Of a stretch of 55,350 bases of DNA, positions 25,218-34,619 are shown in pieces; positions within the stretch are counted from its first letter, which is position 1; each line of letters begins with the position of its first letter. The notes under the pieces are model-generated. The model was given only the letters and a program-made list of their open reading frames with translations, made no database searches and was not told the DNA's origin. The position numbers and the translations under genes were made by a program. The DNA comes from Bacteroidota bacterium (lineage in GTDB: Bacteria > Bacteroidota > Bacteroidia > B-17B0 > Aurantibacillaceae). The stretch spans positions 1 to 55,350 of the forward strand of contig JAFDYI010000001.1 of the NCBI GenBank assembly GCA_018267475.1, given 5' to 3'.

Positions 25218-25261
25218 CAAAAATAGCAATTTACCATAAATTAACAAATATATTTTGTTAA
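25218..25261 (-). promoter_or_regulatory. Promoter with overlapping palindromic operator
   Basis: Minus-strand TTG (25245-25247), a 19-base spacer and TATTTTTG (25218-25225) match consensus. An 8-bp inverted repeat, TTAACAAA (25241-25248) and TTTGTTAA (25254-25261), overlaps the TTG box. It may be a repressor or activator site. Confidence 0.6.
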
Positions 25262-25317
25262 TTAAATACCTTGCTTATCCATCACATGCTTTTTATGCAA
25301 AGGTACCCTGAAAAAAA

Positions 25318-26565
25318 TTACTTCACCATCTTTAAAAAAGCAATTTCTTTTTCGGTAAGGAAGCGCCATTTGGCGCGAGGCAGGTTTTTTTTGGTAAGTC
25401 CGGCAAAAAGCACGCGGTCTAGTTTTATTACTTCGTAGCCTATATACTCAAACATACGGCGCACAATGCGGTTTTTGCCGCTGTGTATTTTTATGCCAAC
25501 CTCTCGTTTGCCTTCTCCGGTGTAGGCTACCTCGTCGGGTTTCATAAAGCCATCTTCTAAGTCCAAACCTTCTTTTAGTCGGGCAAAGTCCGATGGTTTT
25601 AGGTTTTTATCTAAATATACGTGATATAGTTTTTCTATTTGGTGGGTAGGGTGTGTTAGTTTTTTGGTGAGGTCGCCATCGTTGGTAAAAAGCAGCAATC
25701 CGGTGGTGTTTCTATCCAAGCGCCCTACGGGGTATATGCGTTCTTTGCAAGCTCCGGTTATCAGTTCCATTACGGTTTTGCGTCCGCGTTCATCTTCGCT
25801 GGTGGTAATATAGTCTTTAGGCTTGTTTAGCAACAGGTACACATTTTTTTGAGATTTGATGCGGCTTCCGGAGTAGTTCACCACATCGCCTTCTTTTATG
25901 GTATAACCCAGTTCGCTAATGGTTTTTCCGTTTACGGTAACGCAGCCGCTTTTTATTAAGTCGTCGGCTTCGCGGCGCGAGCAGATGCCTGCGTTGGCAA
26001 TGTATTTGTTTAGGCGTGTTAAACCTTTGTCGGCATTAGTAAGGGCGGGTGCTTTCTTTTTTGAATAGTCTTTTTTGTAATTTTTTGTTCTCCCTTTGGC
26101 ATTTCTTTCTGCATAAAATTGGGCGCGTTCGCCTCGGTCAGAAAAGCGAGAGCCTGTTTTTTTTCCTTCGCCTGCTGTTCCTTTTTTAGAGTGCGTAGCA
26201 AAATCTTCTTTGCTTTTTTTTGAAAATGGTTTTTTGTCCGAAAATTTTTTGTCGTACTCACGCTTGGGCGCATCGCTGTATGGGCGGCGCTCTTTGTTAT
26301 CCGAAAAGCGGCTCGGTTTTTTATCCGAAAATTTTTTATCGTAATCGCGTTTGGGTGCATCGCTGTATGGGCGGCGCTCTTGGTTATCCGAAAAGCGGCT
26401 CGTTTTTTTATCGTAATCGCGTTTGGGTGCATCGCTGTACGGGCGGCGCTCCTTGTTATCCGAAAAGCTACGTGGTTTTTTGTCTGAGAAATTCTTTTTG
26501 AAAGAAGTATTGTTTTTTTTTGCCGACTGAGGTTTGCGGCCTGTGTTAAAATTTCGTTTTTCCAT
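25318..26565 (-). CDS. RsuA/RluB-family pseudouridine synthase with repetitive basic N-terminal extension
   Basis: A 415-residue protein. Residues about 1-175 are a disordered Lys/Arg/Ser/Asp extension with three near-identical copies of FSDNxERRPYSDAPKRxYDKK (34-54, 58-78, 87-107). An S4 domain follows (LTRLNKYIANAGICSRREADDLI), then the catalytic domain with the active-site Asp in GRLDRNTTGLLLF and the C-terminal KIHSGKNRIVRRMFEYIGYEV. It should modify a uridine in 23S or 16S rRNA. The basic tail probably helps RNA binding. Such tails are common in Bacteroidota enzymes of this family; the repeat number is likely to vary. Confidence 0.9.
   Translation of the reverse strand: MEKRNFNTGRKPQSAKKNNTSFKKNFSDKKPRSFSDNKERRPYSDAPKRDYDKKTSRFSDNQERRPYSDAPKRDYDKKFSDKKPSRFSDNKERRPYSDAPKREYDKKFSDKKPFSKKSKEDFATHSKKGTAGEGKKTGSRFSDRGERAQFYAERNAKGRTKNYKKDYSKKKAPALTNADKGLTRLNKYIANAGICSRREADDLIKSGCVTVNGKTISELGYTIKEGDVVNYSGSRIKSQKNVYLLLNKPKDYITTSEDERGRKTVMELITGACKERIYPVGRLDRNTTGLLLFTNDGDLTKKLTHPTHQIEKLYHVYLDKNLKPSDFARLKEGLDLEDGFMKPDEVAYTGEGKREVGIKIHSGKNRIVRRMFEYIGYEVIKLDRVLFAGLTKKNLPRAKWRFLTEKEIAFLKMVK
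26245..26466 (-). repeat. Three tandem coding repeats in the pseudouridine synthase gene
   Basis: Copies lie at about 26404-26466, 26332-26394 and 26245-26307, each 63 bases of highly similar sequence with short linkers. Linker length differs (9 and 24 bases), a sign of unequal exchange. Confidence 0.8.
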
Positions 26566-26587
26566 AATGTATTAAATAAAGCAGCGG

Positions 26588-26595
26588 CAAAGTTA
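26588..26595 (-). promoter_or_regulatory. Possible -7 element of the pseudouridine synthase gene
   Basis: TAACTTTG on the minus strand matches TAnnTTTG and ends 22 bases before the ATG at 26565. It overlaps the stop of the yraN-type gene. No TTG is seen at the expected spacing. Confidence 0.35.
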
Positions 26596-26955
26596 GCCTT
26601 TTATATCGGCATAAAAAGCATCTTCTATATGTTCTATGTTTTGGGTATCGGTAACAATGGCTATAATATCAAAACGAATTTCGGTTTCTTCCGGGTGTTT
26701 CAGCAGGTATTCGTGCGCTGCTTTTAGCAGCTTTTGTTGCTTGCTTTTGCTTACAAAATGTTGCGGACTGCCAAAAAGGGTGTTTTTTCGGGTTTTTACT
26801 TCTATTATTAGCAGTAATTGATTTTTTTGCGCAATGAGGTCAATCTCTAAATGCCGACTGCGCCAGTTTTGCGCTATAATTCGGTAGCCTTTTTCTCGTA
26901 AAAAAGAAGCCGCCATATCTTCGCCTTGCTTGCCTATTTCGGTTGTTTTTGCCAC
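26593..26955 (-). CDS. YraN/UPF0102 family nuclease-like protein
   Basis: A 120-residue product from a GTG at 26955, reading MAKTTEIGKQGEDMAASFLREKGYRIIAQNWR. This is the normal N-terminus of the family. An upstream ATG at 27024 would add 23 odd residues and reach into the divergent gene's leader. The endonuclease-like core has EIDLIAQ and LLIIEVKTRKN, that is the E/D-x-E-x-K pattern of the restriction-like fold. Biological role is unclear; a role in DNA processing has been suggested for relatives. Confidence 0.88.
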   Translation of the reverse strand: MAKTTEIGKQGEDMAASFLREKGYRIIAQNWRSRHLEIDLIAQKNQLLLIIEVKTRKNTLFGSPQHFVSKSKQQKLLKAAHEYLLKHPEETEIRFDIIAIVTDTQNIEHIEDAFYADIKG

Positions 26956-27024
26956 AAATTTTTTTTTCTCAAAGTTAATAGTTAATTTGGCACGATTAAA
27001 TTTAACTAAAAAAATAAAAAACAC

Positions 27025-27660
27025 ATGAAAAAAATAACAGTATTGGCAGCATCTTTAGCCTTTTCTACCATGGCTTTTGCCCAGTTTGAAGGAAGTATCG
27101 AGTTTAAAATGGAAACAAAAAAAGATACCACCAACAACATCTACTATGTAAAAGGAAACGATGTAAAATTAGACCAAATAGGCCGTAAATCGGGCAAGGT
27201 AGAAGGCAGCTTTGTGTTTGATTTAAAAGGAAAAACCATTAAATTTGTAAACCCGGCTCGTAAAGTATGGGGCAACAAAACAGAAACTCCGGCTACGCCT
27301 AAAGGTACTTTTCAAGTAGTAAAAGGTAAAGACAGCAAAGTTATTTGCGGTAAAAAATGCGTAGATTATGTGGTAAAAAATGCAGAAGAAAATACCCAAA
27401 TTACGTACTGGATAAATACCGAAGGCTACGGCTTTTTTGCGCCACTTGTGCAAATGTGGAATAGAAAAGACAAACAATCGGTGTACTTTAATCAAATAAA
27501 AGAGTTGCCTAAAGGGGCTATGCCTATGATGAGCGTAGAAACTGATTTAAACAACGGGCCGGCCATCAGCAAATTAGAAGTAGTAAAAGTAGATAAAAAA
27601 GCCATTGATCCCTCTTTAGTATCGGTACCGGCCGATTACAAAAAGTTTGAGCAAAACTAA
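27025..27660 (+). CDS. DUF4412-type secreted protein
   Basis: A 211-residue protein with a signal peptide (about 1-19, ending AFAQ) followed by FEGSIEFKMETKKDTTNNIYYVKGNDVKLD, the start typical of DUF4412 proteins. The rest alternates beta strands in a lipocalin- or LolA-like manner. Two cysteines (near CGKKC) may form a disulfide. Its function is unknown; a periplasmic binding protein is likely. A clear terminator follows 23 bases later, so it is a single-gene unit divergent from yraN. Confidence 0.75.
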   Translation: MKKITVLAASLAFSTMAFAQFEGSIEFKMETKKDTTNNIYYVKGNDVKLDQIGRKSGKVEGSFVFDLKGKTIKFVNPARKVWGNKTETPATPKGTFQVVKGKDSKVICGKKCVDYVVKNAEENTQITYWINTEGYGFFAPLVQMWNRKDKQSVYFNQIKELPKGAMPMMSVETDLNNGPAISKLEVVKVDKKAIDPSLVSVPADYKKFEQN

Positions 27661-27682
27661 TTTCGTATTTTACACAGCCTCT

Positions 27683-27712
27683 AAAAAGCCTTGCAACCAG
27701 CAGGGCTTTTTT
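27683..27712 (+). terminator. Rho-independent terminator
   Basis: A 12-bp stem, AAAAAGCCTTGC (27683-27694) with GCAGGGCTTTTT (27700-27711), one G-T pair, loop AACCA, followed by T and then AT-rich DNA. It closes the DUF4412 gene. Confidence 0.85.
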
Positions 27713-27812
27713 ATTTGCTAAATGTTCACAAAATGTTTGTTTAGAATTATTCTAAATTTATGAAATATGGATAAAAAAATAAAAAAATAAAATCACGAAT
27801 AAAATCTTACAT

Positions 27813-27820
27813 TACATTTG
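27813..27820 (+). promoter_or_regulatory. Possible -7 element of the alternative complex III operon
   Basis: TACATTTG matches TAnnTTTG. It lies 55 bases before the ATG at 27876. The upstream DNA is A-rich without a TTG at the right spacing. The remaining part of 27713-27875 holds no other signal that I can see. Confidence 0.45.
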
Positions 27821-27875
27821 TGCCCGATATTGTAATGAATTTGTCATTGCACGGTCATTATCTAAAGAAAATTAT

Positions 27876-29159
27876 ATGATGAAAGATATCTCCCGCAACG
27901 CTTTAAACCTCTTCTTGGGACTCATTTTAGCAGGTTTTGTAAGCACCAACCACGCCTCAGCCGCCGACGGAAAAACAGTGTTTAAGCAAAATTGCGCTGT
28001 ATGTCACGCCCTAACCGACCAAAAGCTAACAGGCCCCGGCTTAAAAGGCATTGCCGACCGAGCCCCAAAAGGCGACTGGCTTTTTAATTGGGTAAAAAAC
28101 AATGAAAAAGTAATTAAGAGCGGCGATGCGTACGCCAACAATATTTTCCATGCAAATGGAAATATGGCTATGACTGTTTTTGAAGGTACGCTTAGCGACG
28201 ATGATATTAAGGCTGTAATTGGTTTCATCTTAAATCCACCGGTGGAACAAAAAGCAGCTCCTACCGTAGCTACCGCAGGAGCTACCGATAGCAGTGCAAA
28301 TCAAGAAGAAGGGGTAAACCCACTTTATATACTATTAGCCTCTGTTGTTATTTTAGCTATTTTAATCGGTATTTTGCGCGGCATACGCATTTCGTTGCAA
28401 CGCGTAACCTTAGAAAAAGAAGGCGAGGCCGTACCCGAAACGGTTTCATTCTTTCAAGAGTGTATCAACTGGCTTAGCAACCATCGTCGTTTTATGGCGG
28501 TATGTATTATCATCATAGCCAGCGTTCTTGGAAAAATGTCGTGGAATGCCTTGTTCCGCGTAGGGGTTTATTACGATTGGCAAACCGATAAAGGCTACCA
28601 CCCCGAACAGCCCATTAAGTTTTCGCACAAAATACACGCAGGTGATAACGCCATTGCTTGTCAGTATTGCCACAACTCAGTTGAAAAATCGCGCCACGCT
28701 GGTATTCCTACTGTAAACGTGTGTATGAATTGCCACAAAGGAATTCAAGAAGGGCCTACCACCGGTACTAAAGAAATAGCAAAAATATACGCAGCTGCCG
28801 GCTTTGACCCCAAAACAGGAACTTACAACGAAAGCAACCAAAACCCCATTCAGTGGGTAAAGGTGCACAACCTGCCCGATTTGGTTTATTTTAACCACAG
28901 CCAACACGTAGTAGTAGGTAAAGTAGATTGCGCCAAATGCCACGGCGACGTAAAAACCATGACCACAGTAGAGCAACGCTCGCCCCTAACCATGAAATGG
29001 TGTATAGAATGCCACCGCAAAACAGAAGTGGCTATGGACGGAAACCCCTACTACGAGCGCCTGCACGATGCATTAAAAGAAAAATATAAAGGACAACATT
29101 TAAAAGCATTTACCGTAGCACAAATGGGCGGTATAGAGTGCGGAAAATGTCACTATTAA
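27876..29159 (+). CDS. actA: Alternative complex III subunit ActA, multihaem cytochrome c with fused monohaem domain
   Basis: A 427-residue protein. After a signal peptide (about 1-30) comes a monohaem cytochrome c domain with CAVCH at 40-44. A span lies at about 148-168 and another at about 206-218. The periplasmic C-terminal domain has five CXXCH motifs: CQYCH (262), CMNCH (283), CAKCH (352), CIECH (376) and CGKCH (422). This gives six haems. ActA passes electrons within the quinol:electron acceptor oxidoreductase. First gene of the actABCDEF-cox operon. Two ATGs at 27876 and 27879 are equally good starts. Confidence 0.93.
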   Translation: MMKDISRNALNLFLGLILAGFVSTNHASAADGKTVFKQNCAVCHALTDQKLTGPGLKGIADRAPKGDWLFNWVKNNEKVIKSGDAYANNIFHANGNMAMTVFEGTLSDDDIKAVIGFILNPPVEQKAAPTVATAGATDSSANQEEGVNPLYILLASVVILAILIGILRGIRISLQRVTLEKEGEAVPETVSFFQECINWLSNHRRFMAVCIIIIASVLGKMSWNALFRVGVYYDWQTDKGYHPEQPIKFSHKIHAGDNAIACQYCHNSVEKSRHAGIPTVNVCMNCHKGIQEGPTTGTKEIAKIYAAAGFDPKTGTYNESNQNPIQWVKVHNLPDLVYFNHSQHVVVGKVDCAKCHGDVKTMTTVEQRSPLTMKWCIECHRKTEVAMDGNPYYERLHDALKEKYKGQHLKAFTVAQMGGIECGKCHY

Positions 29160-29193
29160 ACAAAAGTAAGAACCGAAACATCTCTCACATATA

Positions 29194-32100
29194 ATGGGCA
29201 CAAATAAAAAATATTGGAAAGGACTACCACAACTAAACGAAAGTCCTGAATTTTTGAAGCACCAACAAAACGAGTTTGTTGAAGAATTGCCAATTACCAA
29301 CTCATTAAGCGATAAAGCGGCAACCAGTCGCCGTGATTTCTTAAAAGTAGTTGGGTTTAGCACGGCCGCAGCTGCCTTAGCTTCTTGCGAAACACCGGTT
29401 ATTAAATCCATTCCTTATGTGGTAAAACCCGAAGAAGTAACCCCGGGTGTGGCAAACTTTTATGCCTCTACCTTTTATGATGGGCACGATTACGCTTCGG
29501 TGTTGGTAAAAACACAAGAAGGACGCCCTATTAAAATAGAATCTAACGATGCCGTAAAACATACTCAAGGAACCAACGCGCGCACTCAATCATCTGTATT
29601 GGGTTTGTATGACAATGCGCGTCTTACCGCTCCTCATGCCAAAGGCTCTGCCTCTGACTGGAAAACCGTAGATAAAGCAATTAAAACAGCTTTAGCCTCG
29701 GTAGGCACCGGCGAAATAGCCCTATTATCTTCTACTATTATATCGCCTTCTACCCGTTCGGTATTAGCCGAATTTAAAGCCAAATATCCAACTGCTAAAG
29801 TACATCAGTACGACGCTGTATCCTATTCGGCTTTGTGCGATGCAAATGAAAAAACATTTGGAAAAAAAGTAACCTCTACCTACAATTTTGAGAAAGCAAA
29901 TAAAGTAGTGGTGGGTATTGCCGCCGATTTCTTGGGCACCTGGTTGGCTCCTACTGTTTTTGCTTCGGCTTACGGTAAAAACAGAAAAGTTACTAAAGAA
30001 AAACCCGAAATGGTAAAGCATTACCAGTTTGAGGCTAACCTTTCGCTTACAGGCTCTAATGCCGATGAGCGTTATATGATAAAACCTTCGGAAATTGGTA
30101 AAGCTGTAGTAGCTTTGTATAACGAAGTAGCTAAAGCAACCGGAAACCAAAGCGTACCAGCAAGTGGTACTATTGCTTCTAATGCCGATGCCCCAAAAGC
30201 TCTTGCCAAAGTAGCAAAAGAATTAGCCGCTGCTAAAGGACAATCTTTAGTAGTTTGTGGCTTGAACGATGTAAACGTACAAATACTTGTAAACGGCATC
30301 AACAAAATGCTGGATAACTACGATAAAACGGTTAGCTACGAAATGTCTTTAAACACCAAACAAGGTGATGACCAAGATTTTGCGAACCTAGTAGCTGATA
30401 TGAACGCCGGAAAAGTAGCCGCTATCATTACCTTAAATACAAACCCGGTTTATACAGCACCTGCTAAATTAGGCTTTGCTGCCGCATACAAAAAAGTAGC
30501 AACTAAAATTTCGTTAGCTACCACTATGGACGAAACGGCTCAGTTGGCCGATTATGTGTGCCCCGATCACAATTGGTTAGAATCTTGGGGCGATGCCAAC
30601 CCTGTGCGTGGCCATTACTCTTTGCAACAACCTACCATCAATCCTATCTTTTCTAAACCCCGCTACCAAGGCACCCGCCAAGCACAAGATAGTTTACTAA
30701 AATGGGCTGGCGTAAAAACCGATTATCTTACCTACCTGCAAGCCTACTGGCAAAATCATGTGTTTCCGATGCAAGGCAAATACGGCGATTTTTATAGCTT
30801 TTGGAGCAATACCTTGCATGATGGAGTGCTGCATGTAAATTTATTAAAAGCAAGTGAAATGGCAACGGTTGAGCCAATGCCTAAAGACAGCAGCGGAAAA
30901 CCCCTTATGACCGGAATAGCTACGGTGATAGCCGACTCGCTTGTTTCTGCTAAAGAAGATAAAAAAGAAATTAAAGAAGAGAAAAAAGTCCTTGCCGCCG
31001 ACGAGAAAAAAGAGGAAGTGAAAGCAGTAGATTATAGCGGTGCTGCCGCAGCGGCTGTTGCTACTAAAGGAGGCACTTGGGAACTAACGGTATATGAAAA
31101 AGTAGGATTAGGCAACGGTAATCAAAGCAACAACCCTTGGTTGCACGAGTTGCCCGATCCCATCTCTAAGGTTACTTGGGATAGCTACATTACCATGTGC
31201 CCAAGCGATGTAAAAGAGCAAGGCTTTAACGAAATGCTTCGCCAAGATATAGACGGCAGCGTAGCCACGCTTACCGTAAACGGAATAGCTGTTGAAATGC
31301 CCGTATATCCCCAACCCGGTCAAGCAAAAGGCACTATTGGTGTAGCCCTTGGCTACGGCCGTAAAGTAGATACCTATTTGGTATCTAAAGAAGCCGGTAT
31401 AGATGGAGGTGTAAACGCATACGATTTCTGCTCTATGGTAAATAATACCATACAAAACATTTCTTCAGATGTGAGTATTGCTTCGGCTAATAAAGAACAT
31501 CGTTTTGCCGCTACACAAATACACCACACCATTATGGGACGTGAAGAGTATTTGCTTCGCGAAACTACTTTAGGTCAGTATAAAGAAGATGCCGCCTCTA
31601 ACAATCCCAAATCATTTATTCGTACCAACCATGGCAAACGCCCTGTGGAAGATATAGACTTGTGGGATGCACACGAACGTCCGGGTGTAAAATGGGGTAT
31701 GGTGATAGATATGAACTCTTGCATAGGCTGTTCGGCCTGTGTGGTGGCTTGTACCGCTGAAAATAACGTATCTGTAGTAGGTAAAGACCAAATAAGCCGC
31801 ACGCGCGATATGTTTTGGTTGCGTATAGACCGTTACTACTCTTCTGATATGAACTTTACAAAAGCAAAAGAAGGTAAAGTAGGCTCGGTAGATATGTATA
31901 TGCAAATGGAACACCCTTCGGATAATCCTAAGGTTACGTTTCAGCCCATTATGTGCCAACATTGCAACCACGCTCCTTGCGAAACGGTTTGCCCGGTATT
32001 GGCTACCAGCCATAGCACAGAGGGTTTAAATCAAATGACATACAACCGTTGTATCGGTACTCGTTATTGCGCCAATAACTGTCCGTTTAAAGTGCGCCGC

Positions 32101-32556
32101 TTTAACTGGTATAACTACGAAGGGCATCCGGATTATGCCAACATCAACCCGGCTCACCACGACTTAGGCAAAATGGTATTAAACCCAGATGTAATTGTGC
32201 GTGGACGTGGGGTAATGGAAAAATGTTCTATGTGTGTTCAACGTTTGCAAGCAGGTAAATTAGAAGCTAAAAAAGCAGGAACACCTATAAAAGATGGCTC
32301 TATACAAACAGCTTGTCAGCAATCGTGCCCAACTAATGCTATTTCTTTCGGAGATTTAAACGATGCCGAATCGCATGTAAGCAAAGAAAGAGAAAATGAG
32401 CGTAACTATTTCTTATTAGAAGAATTAGGTATTAAACCAACCGTATCGTACTTGGTAAAAGTGCGCAATCAAGAAGAAAAAATAGTGATGGAGGAAGAAG
32501 AGCTTGAAGAATACGAAGAAAAAAAGGAAGAGAAAAAAGAAGAAGGACACGCATAG
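29194..32556 (+). CDS. actB: Alternative complex III subunit ActB (molybdopterin-oxidoreductase-like plus Fe-S domain)
   Basis: A 1,120-residue protein. After MGTNKKYWKGLPQLNESPEF comes a Tat-like signal with SRRDFLK (about 45-51) and a lipobox-like LASC (Cys 65). The large middle part (about 70-800) is related to molybdopterin enzymes but ActB has no bound Mo cofactor in known complexes. The C-terminal part (about 830-1080) has four Cys clusters: SCIGCSACVVAC, CQHCNHAPCETVC, CIGTRYCANNC and CSMCV with CQQSC. These bind one [3Fe-4S] and three [4Fe-4S] centres in relatives. A charged Glu/Lys-rich tail ends the protein. Confidence 0.93.
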   Translation: MGTNKKYWKGLPQLNESPEFLKHQQNEFVEELPITNSLSDKAATSRRDFLKVVGFSTAAAALASCETPVIKSIPYVVKPEEVTPGVANFYASTFYDGHDYASVLVKTQEGRPIKIESNDAVKHTQGTNARTQSSVLGLYDNARLTAPHAKGSASDWKTVDKAIKTALASVGTGEIALLSSTIISPSTRSVLAEFKAKYPTAKVHQYDAVSYSALCDANEKTFGKKVTSTYNFEKANKVVVGIAADFLGTWLAPTVFASAYGKNRKVTKEKPEMVKHYQFEANLSLTGSNADERYMIKPSEIGKAVVALYNEVAKATGNQSVPASGTIASNADAPKALAKVAKELAAAKGQSLVVCGLNDVNVQILVNGINKMLDNYDKTVSYEMSLNTKQGDDQDFANLVADMNAGKVAAIITLNTNPVYTAPAKLGFAAAYKKVATKISLATTMDETAQLADYVCPDHNWLESWGDANPVRGHYSLQQPTINPIFSKPRYQGTRQAQDSLLKWAGVKTDYLTYLQAYWQNHVFPMQGKYGDFYSFWSNTLHDGVLHVNLLKASEMATVEPMPKDSSGKPLMTGIATVIADSLVSAKEDKKEIKEEKKVLAADEKKEEVKAVDYSGAAAAAVATKGGTWELTVYEKVGLGNGNQSNNPWLHELPDPISKVTWDSYITMCPSDVKEQGFNEMLRQDIDGSVATLTVNGIAVEMPVYPQPGQAKGTIGVALGYGRKVDTYLVSKEAGIDGGVNAYDFCSMVNNTIQNISSDVSIASANKEHRFAATQIHHTIMGREEYLLRETTLGQYKEDAASNNPKSFIRTNHGKRPVEDIDLWDAHERPGVKWGMVIDMNSCIGCSACVVACTAENNVSVVGKDQISRTRDMFWLRIDRYYSSDMNFTKAKEGKVGSVDMYMQMEHPSDNPKVTFQPIMCQHCNHAPCETVCPVLATSHSTEGLNQMTYNRCIGTRYCANNCPFKVRRFNWYNYEGHPDYANINPAHHDLGKMVLNPDVIVRGRGVMEKCSMCVQRLQAGKLEAKKAGTPIKDGSIQTACQQSCPTNAISFGDLNDAESHVSKERENERNYFLLEELGIKPTVSYLVKVRNQEEKIVMEEEELEEYEEKKEEKKEEGHA

Positions 32557-32601
32557 CACATTAAAAAATAGAAGTTAACACTTAAAAGGTAATTTAAAAA
32601 T

Positions 32602-34011
32602 ATGCACGCAGAATCACAAATAAGAGAACCGTTGATTTTAGGGAATAAAACCTATTCTCAAATCACAGACGATATCATTCGTCCGGTAGAAGGAAAAGCC
32701 AATAAGTATTGGTATATGTTGTTTACCGTAGCCGTCCTTACCTTTTTATGGGGTTTGGGTTGCCTTTCTTATACCATTGGCGTAGGTATTGGTACCTGGG
32801 GTAATAACAATGGAGTAGATTGGGCCTGGGATATTACAAACTTTGTATGGTGGATTGGTATCGGGCACGCCGGCACTCTTATATCAGCGGTGTTGTTGTT
32901 ATTCCGTCAAAAATGGCGTTTGGGTATTAACCGTTCTGCCGAAGCGATGACCATCTTTGCGGTAATTTGTGCTGCTATCTTTGTGTTGTTTCATACCGGC
33001 CGCCCTTGGTTGGATTATATGTTGTTTCCACTTCCCAACCAGTTTGGTTCTTTGTGGCCTAATTTTAACTCTCCTTTATTGTGGGACGTGTTTGCCGTAT
33101 CAACTTACTTTACCATTTCGCTTGTATTTTGGTACATTGGTTTAATTCCTGACTTTGCTACCGTACGCGATCGCGCTATTAACCCTTGGGTTAAAAAAAT
33201 GTACAGCATCATGTCTTTTGGCTGGGGTGGAAGCGTGCGCCATTGGAGCCGTTTTGAAGAAGTATCTTTAGTGTTAGCCGGTATCTCTACACCACTTGTG
33301 TTTTCGGTGCACTCTATTGTATCTATGGACTTTGCCACTTCGGTACTACCGGGCTGGCACACCACTATTTTCCCTCCTTATTTCGTGTCGGGTGCTGTAT
33401 TTTCCGGCTTTGCAATGGTGCTTACCCTTATGCTGGTAGTAAGAAAAGTATATAATTTGCAAGCTTACATCACAGTAAAACACGTAGAGTATATGAATAT
33501 TGTAATTATTGTAACAGGCTCTATTGTAGGCGTAGCTTACTTAACCGAGTTATTTATATCTTGGTACAGCGGCGTAGAGTTTGAGCAATACTGTTTCTTA
33601 AACCGCGCTACCGGCCCTTACTGGTGGGCTTATGCTCTTATGATGACCTGCAACGTAGTTTCACCTCAGTTGTTTTGGGTAAAAAAATGGCGAACCAGCT
33701 TAACCTTCACCTTTGTAATGTCTATTGTTGTAAATATAGGAATGTGGTTTGAACGCTTTGTGATTATTGTACCAAGCCTTTGCCGCGCACACGTACCTTC
33801 TACTTGGACTATGTTCCACCCTACCTTTATAGACATTGGTATTTTTACCGGTACTATAGGTATGTTCTTCACTTGCTTCTTATTGTTTTCAAGGTTCTTC
33901 CCTGTAATTGCGCAGGCAGAATTAAAAACGATATTAAAATCATCGGGCGAAAAACAAAAGAAAGAAGCCGCCCTGCATGCACACGATCACGAAGCCTCTC
34001 ACTCGCACTAA
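32602..34011 (+). CDS. actC: Alternative complex III subunit ActC (NrfD/PsrC-like, quinol-binding)
   Basis: A 469-residue protein with about ten spans of the NrfD type, starting with a soluble segment (SQITDDIIRPVEGKANKYWY) typical of ActC. Conserved stretches include WDITNFVWWIGIGHAGTLISAVLLL and HSIVSMDFATSVLPGWHTTIFPPYFVSGA. The C-terminus is His-rich (HAHDHEASHSH). It is one of the two membrane subunits of the complex, with the proposed quinol site. 45 bases separate it from actB. Confidence 0.93.
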   Translation: MHAESQIREPLILGNKTYSQITDDIIRPVEGKANKYWYMLFTVAVLTFLWGLGCLSYTIGVGIGTWGNNNGVDWAWDITNFVWWIGIGHAGTLISAVLLLFRQKWRLGINRSAEAMTIFAVICAAIFVLFHTGRPWLDYMLFPLPNQFGSLWPNFNSPLLWDVFAVSTYFTISLVFWYIGLIPDFATVRDRAINPWVKKMYSIMSFGWGGSVRHWSRFEEVSLVLAGISTPLVFSVHSIVSMDFATSVLPGWHTTIFPPYFVSGAVFSGFAMVLTLMLVVRKVYNLQAYITVKHVEYMNIVIIVTGSIVGVAYLTELFISWYSGVEFEQYCFLNRATGPYWWAYALMMTCNVVSPQLFWVKKWRTSLTFTFVMSIVVNIGMWFERFVIIVPSLCRAHVPSTWTMFHPTFIDIGIFTGTIGMFFTCFLLFSRFFPVIAQAELKTILKSSGEKQKKEAALHAHDHEASHSH

Positions 34012-34047
34012 TCTAATCAAGTAAAACAAAGAATTTTTTTAACAGAT

Positions 34048-34605
34048 ATGGCAGGAACAGTAACAAAAAAAGTAATTCACGGGGTGTACGACGACGAAGT
34101 ACCCTTGTTGGAGGCCTGTAAAAAACTAGGAAAAGCAGGCATTAAAATAAAAGACGTGTTTACTCCTTTCCCAATACATGGAATAGACCCTATTGTAGGA
34201 GTGCCTCGTACCCGTTTGGCTATATGCGCTTTTTTATATGGCTTAACAGGCTGCGGCTTGGCTACCCTTATGATGTGGTACATGATGGTAAGCGATTGGC
34301 CTATTGATATTGGGGGAAAACCCAACTGGTCGTATGTGTACAACATACCCGCCTTTATACCCATTACCTTTGAGGCTACTATTTTTTGTGCCGGTCACGG
34401 TATGGCACTTACCTTCCTTTTGCGCTGCATGCTGATACCCGGAGCACGCCCTAAAAATCCGGATCCAAGAACGACCAACGATAAATTTTTAATTTATTTG
34501 GAACTAACCGAAGATCAAACTTCACAAGCTGATGGCATTTTACGCTCGGCCGGTGCTAGCGAAGTAAACTATAAAGGAATTGTAACCGAAAAATTAGCAT
34601 ATTAA
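34048..34605 (+). CDS. actD: Alternative complex III subunit ActD (DUF3341)
   Basis: A 185-residue protein with an N-terminal soluble domain that begins with GVYDDEVPLLEACKKLGKAGIKIKDVFTPFPIHG, two spans (about 56-78 and 98-122), and a C-terminal soluble domain ending with LRSAGASEVNYKG. This is the usual DUF3341 structure. It stabilises the membrane part of the complex. Position between actC and actE is conserved in the phylum. Confidence 0.92.
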   Translation: MAGTVTKKVIHGVYDDEVPLLEACKKLGKAGIKIKDVFTPFPIHGIDPIVGVPRTRLAICAFLYGLTGCGLATLMMWYMMVSDWPIDIGGKPNWSYVYNIPAFIPITFEATIFCAGHGMALTFLLRCMLIPGARPKNPDPRTTNDKFLIYLELTEDQTSQADGILRSAGASEVNYKGIVTEKLAY

Positions 34606-34619
34606 AAATAAAGGAAGAA

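Noticed and set aside
26019-26501. Open frames on both strands across the repeated tail of the pseudouridine synthase gene
   Set aside because: They are shadows produced by the repeated codons; the products are low-complexity and lack any start context.
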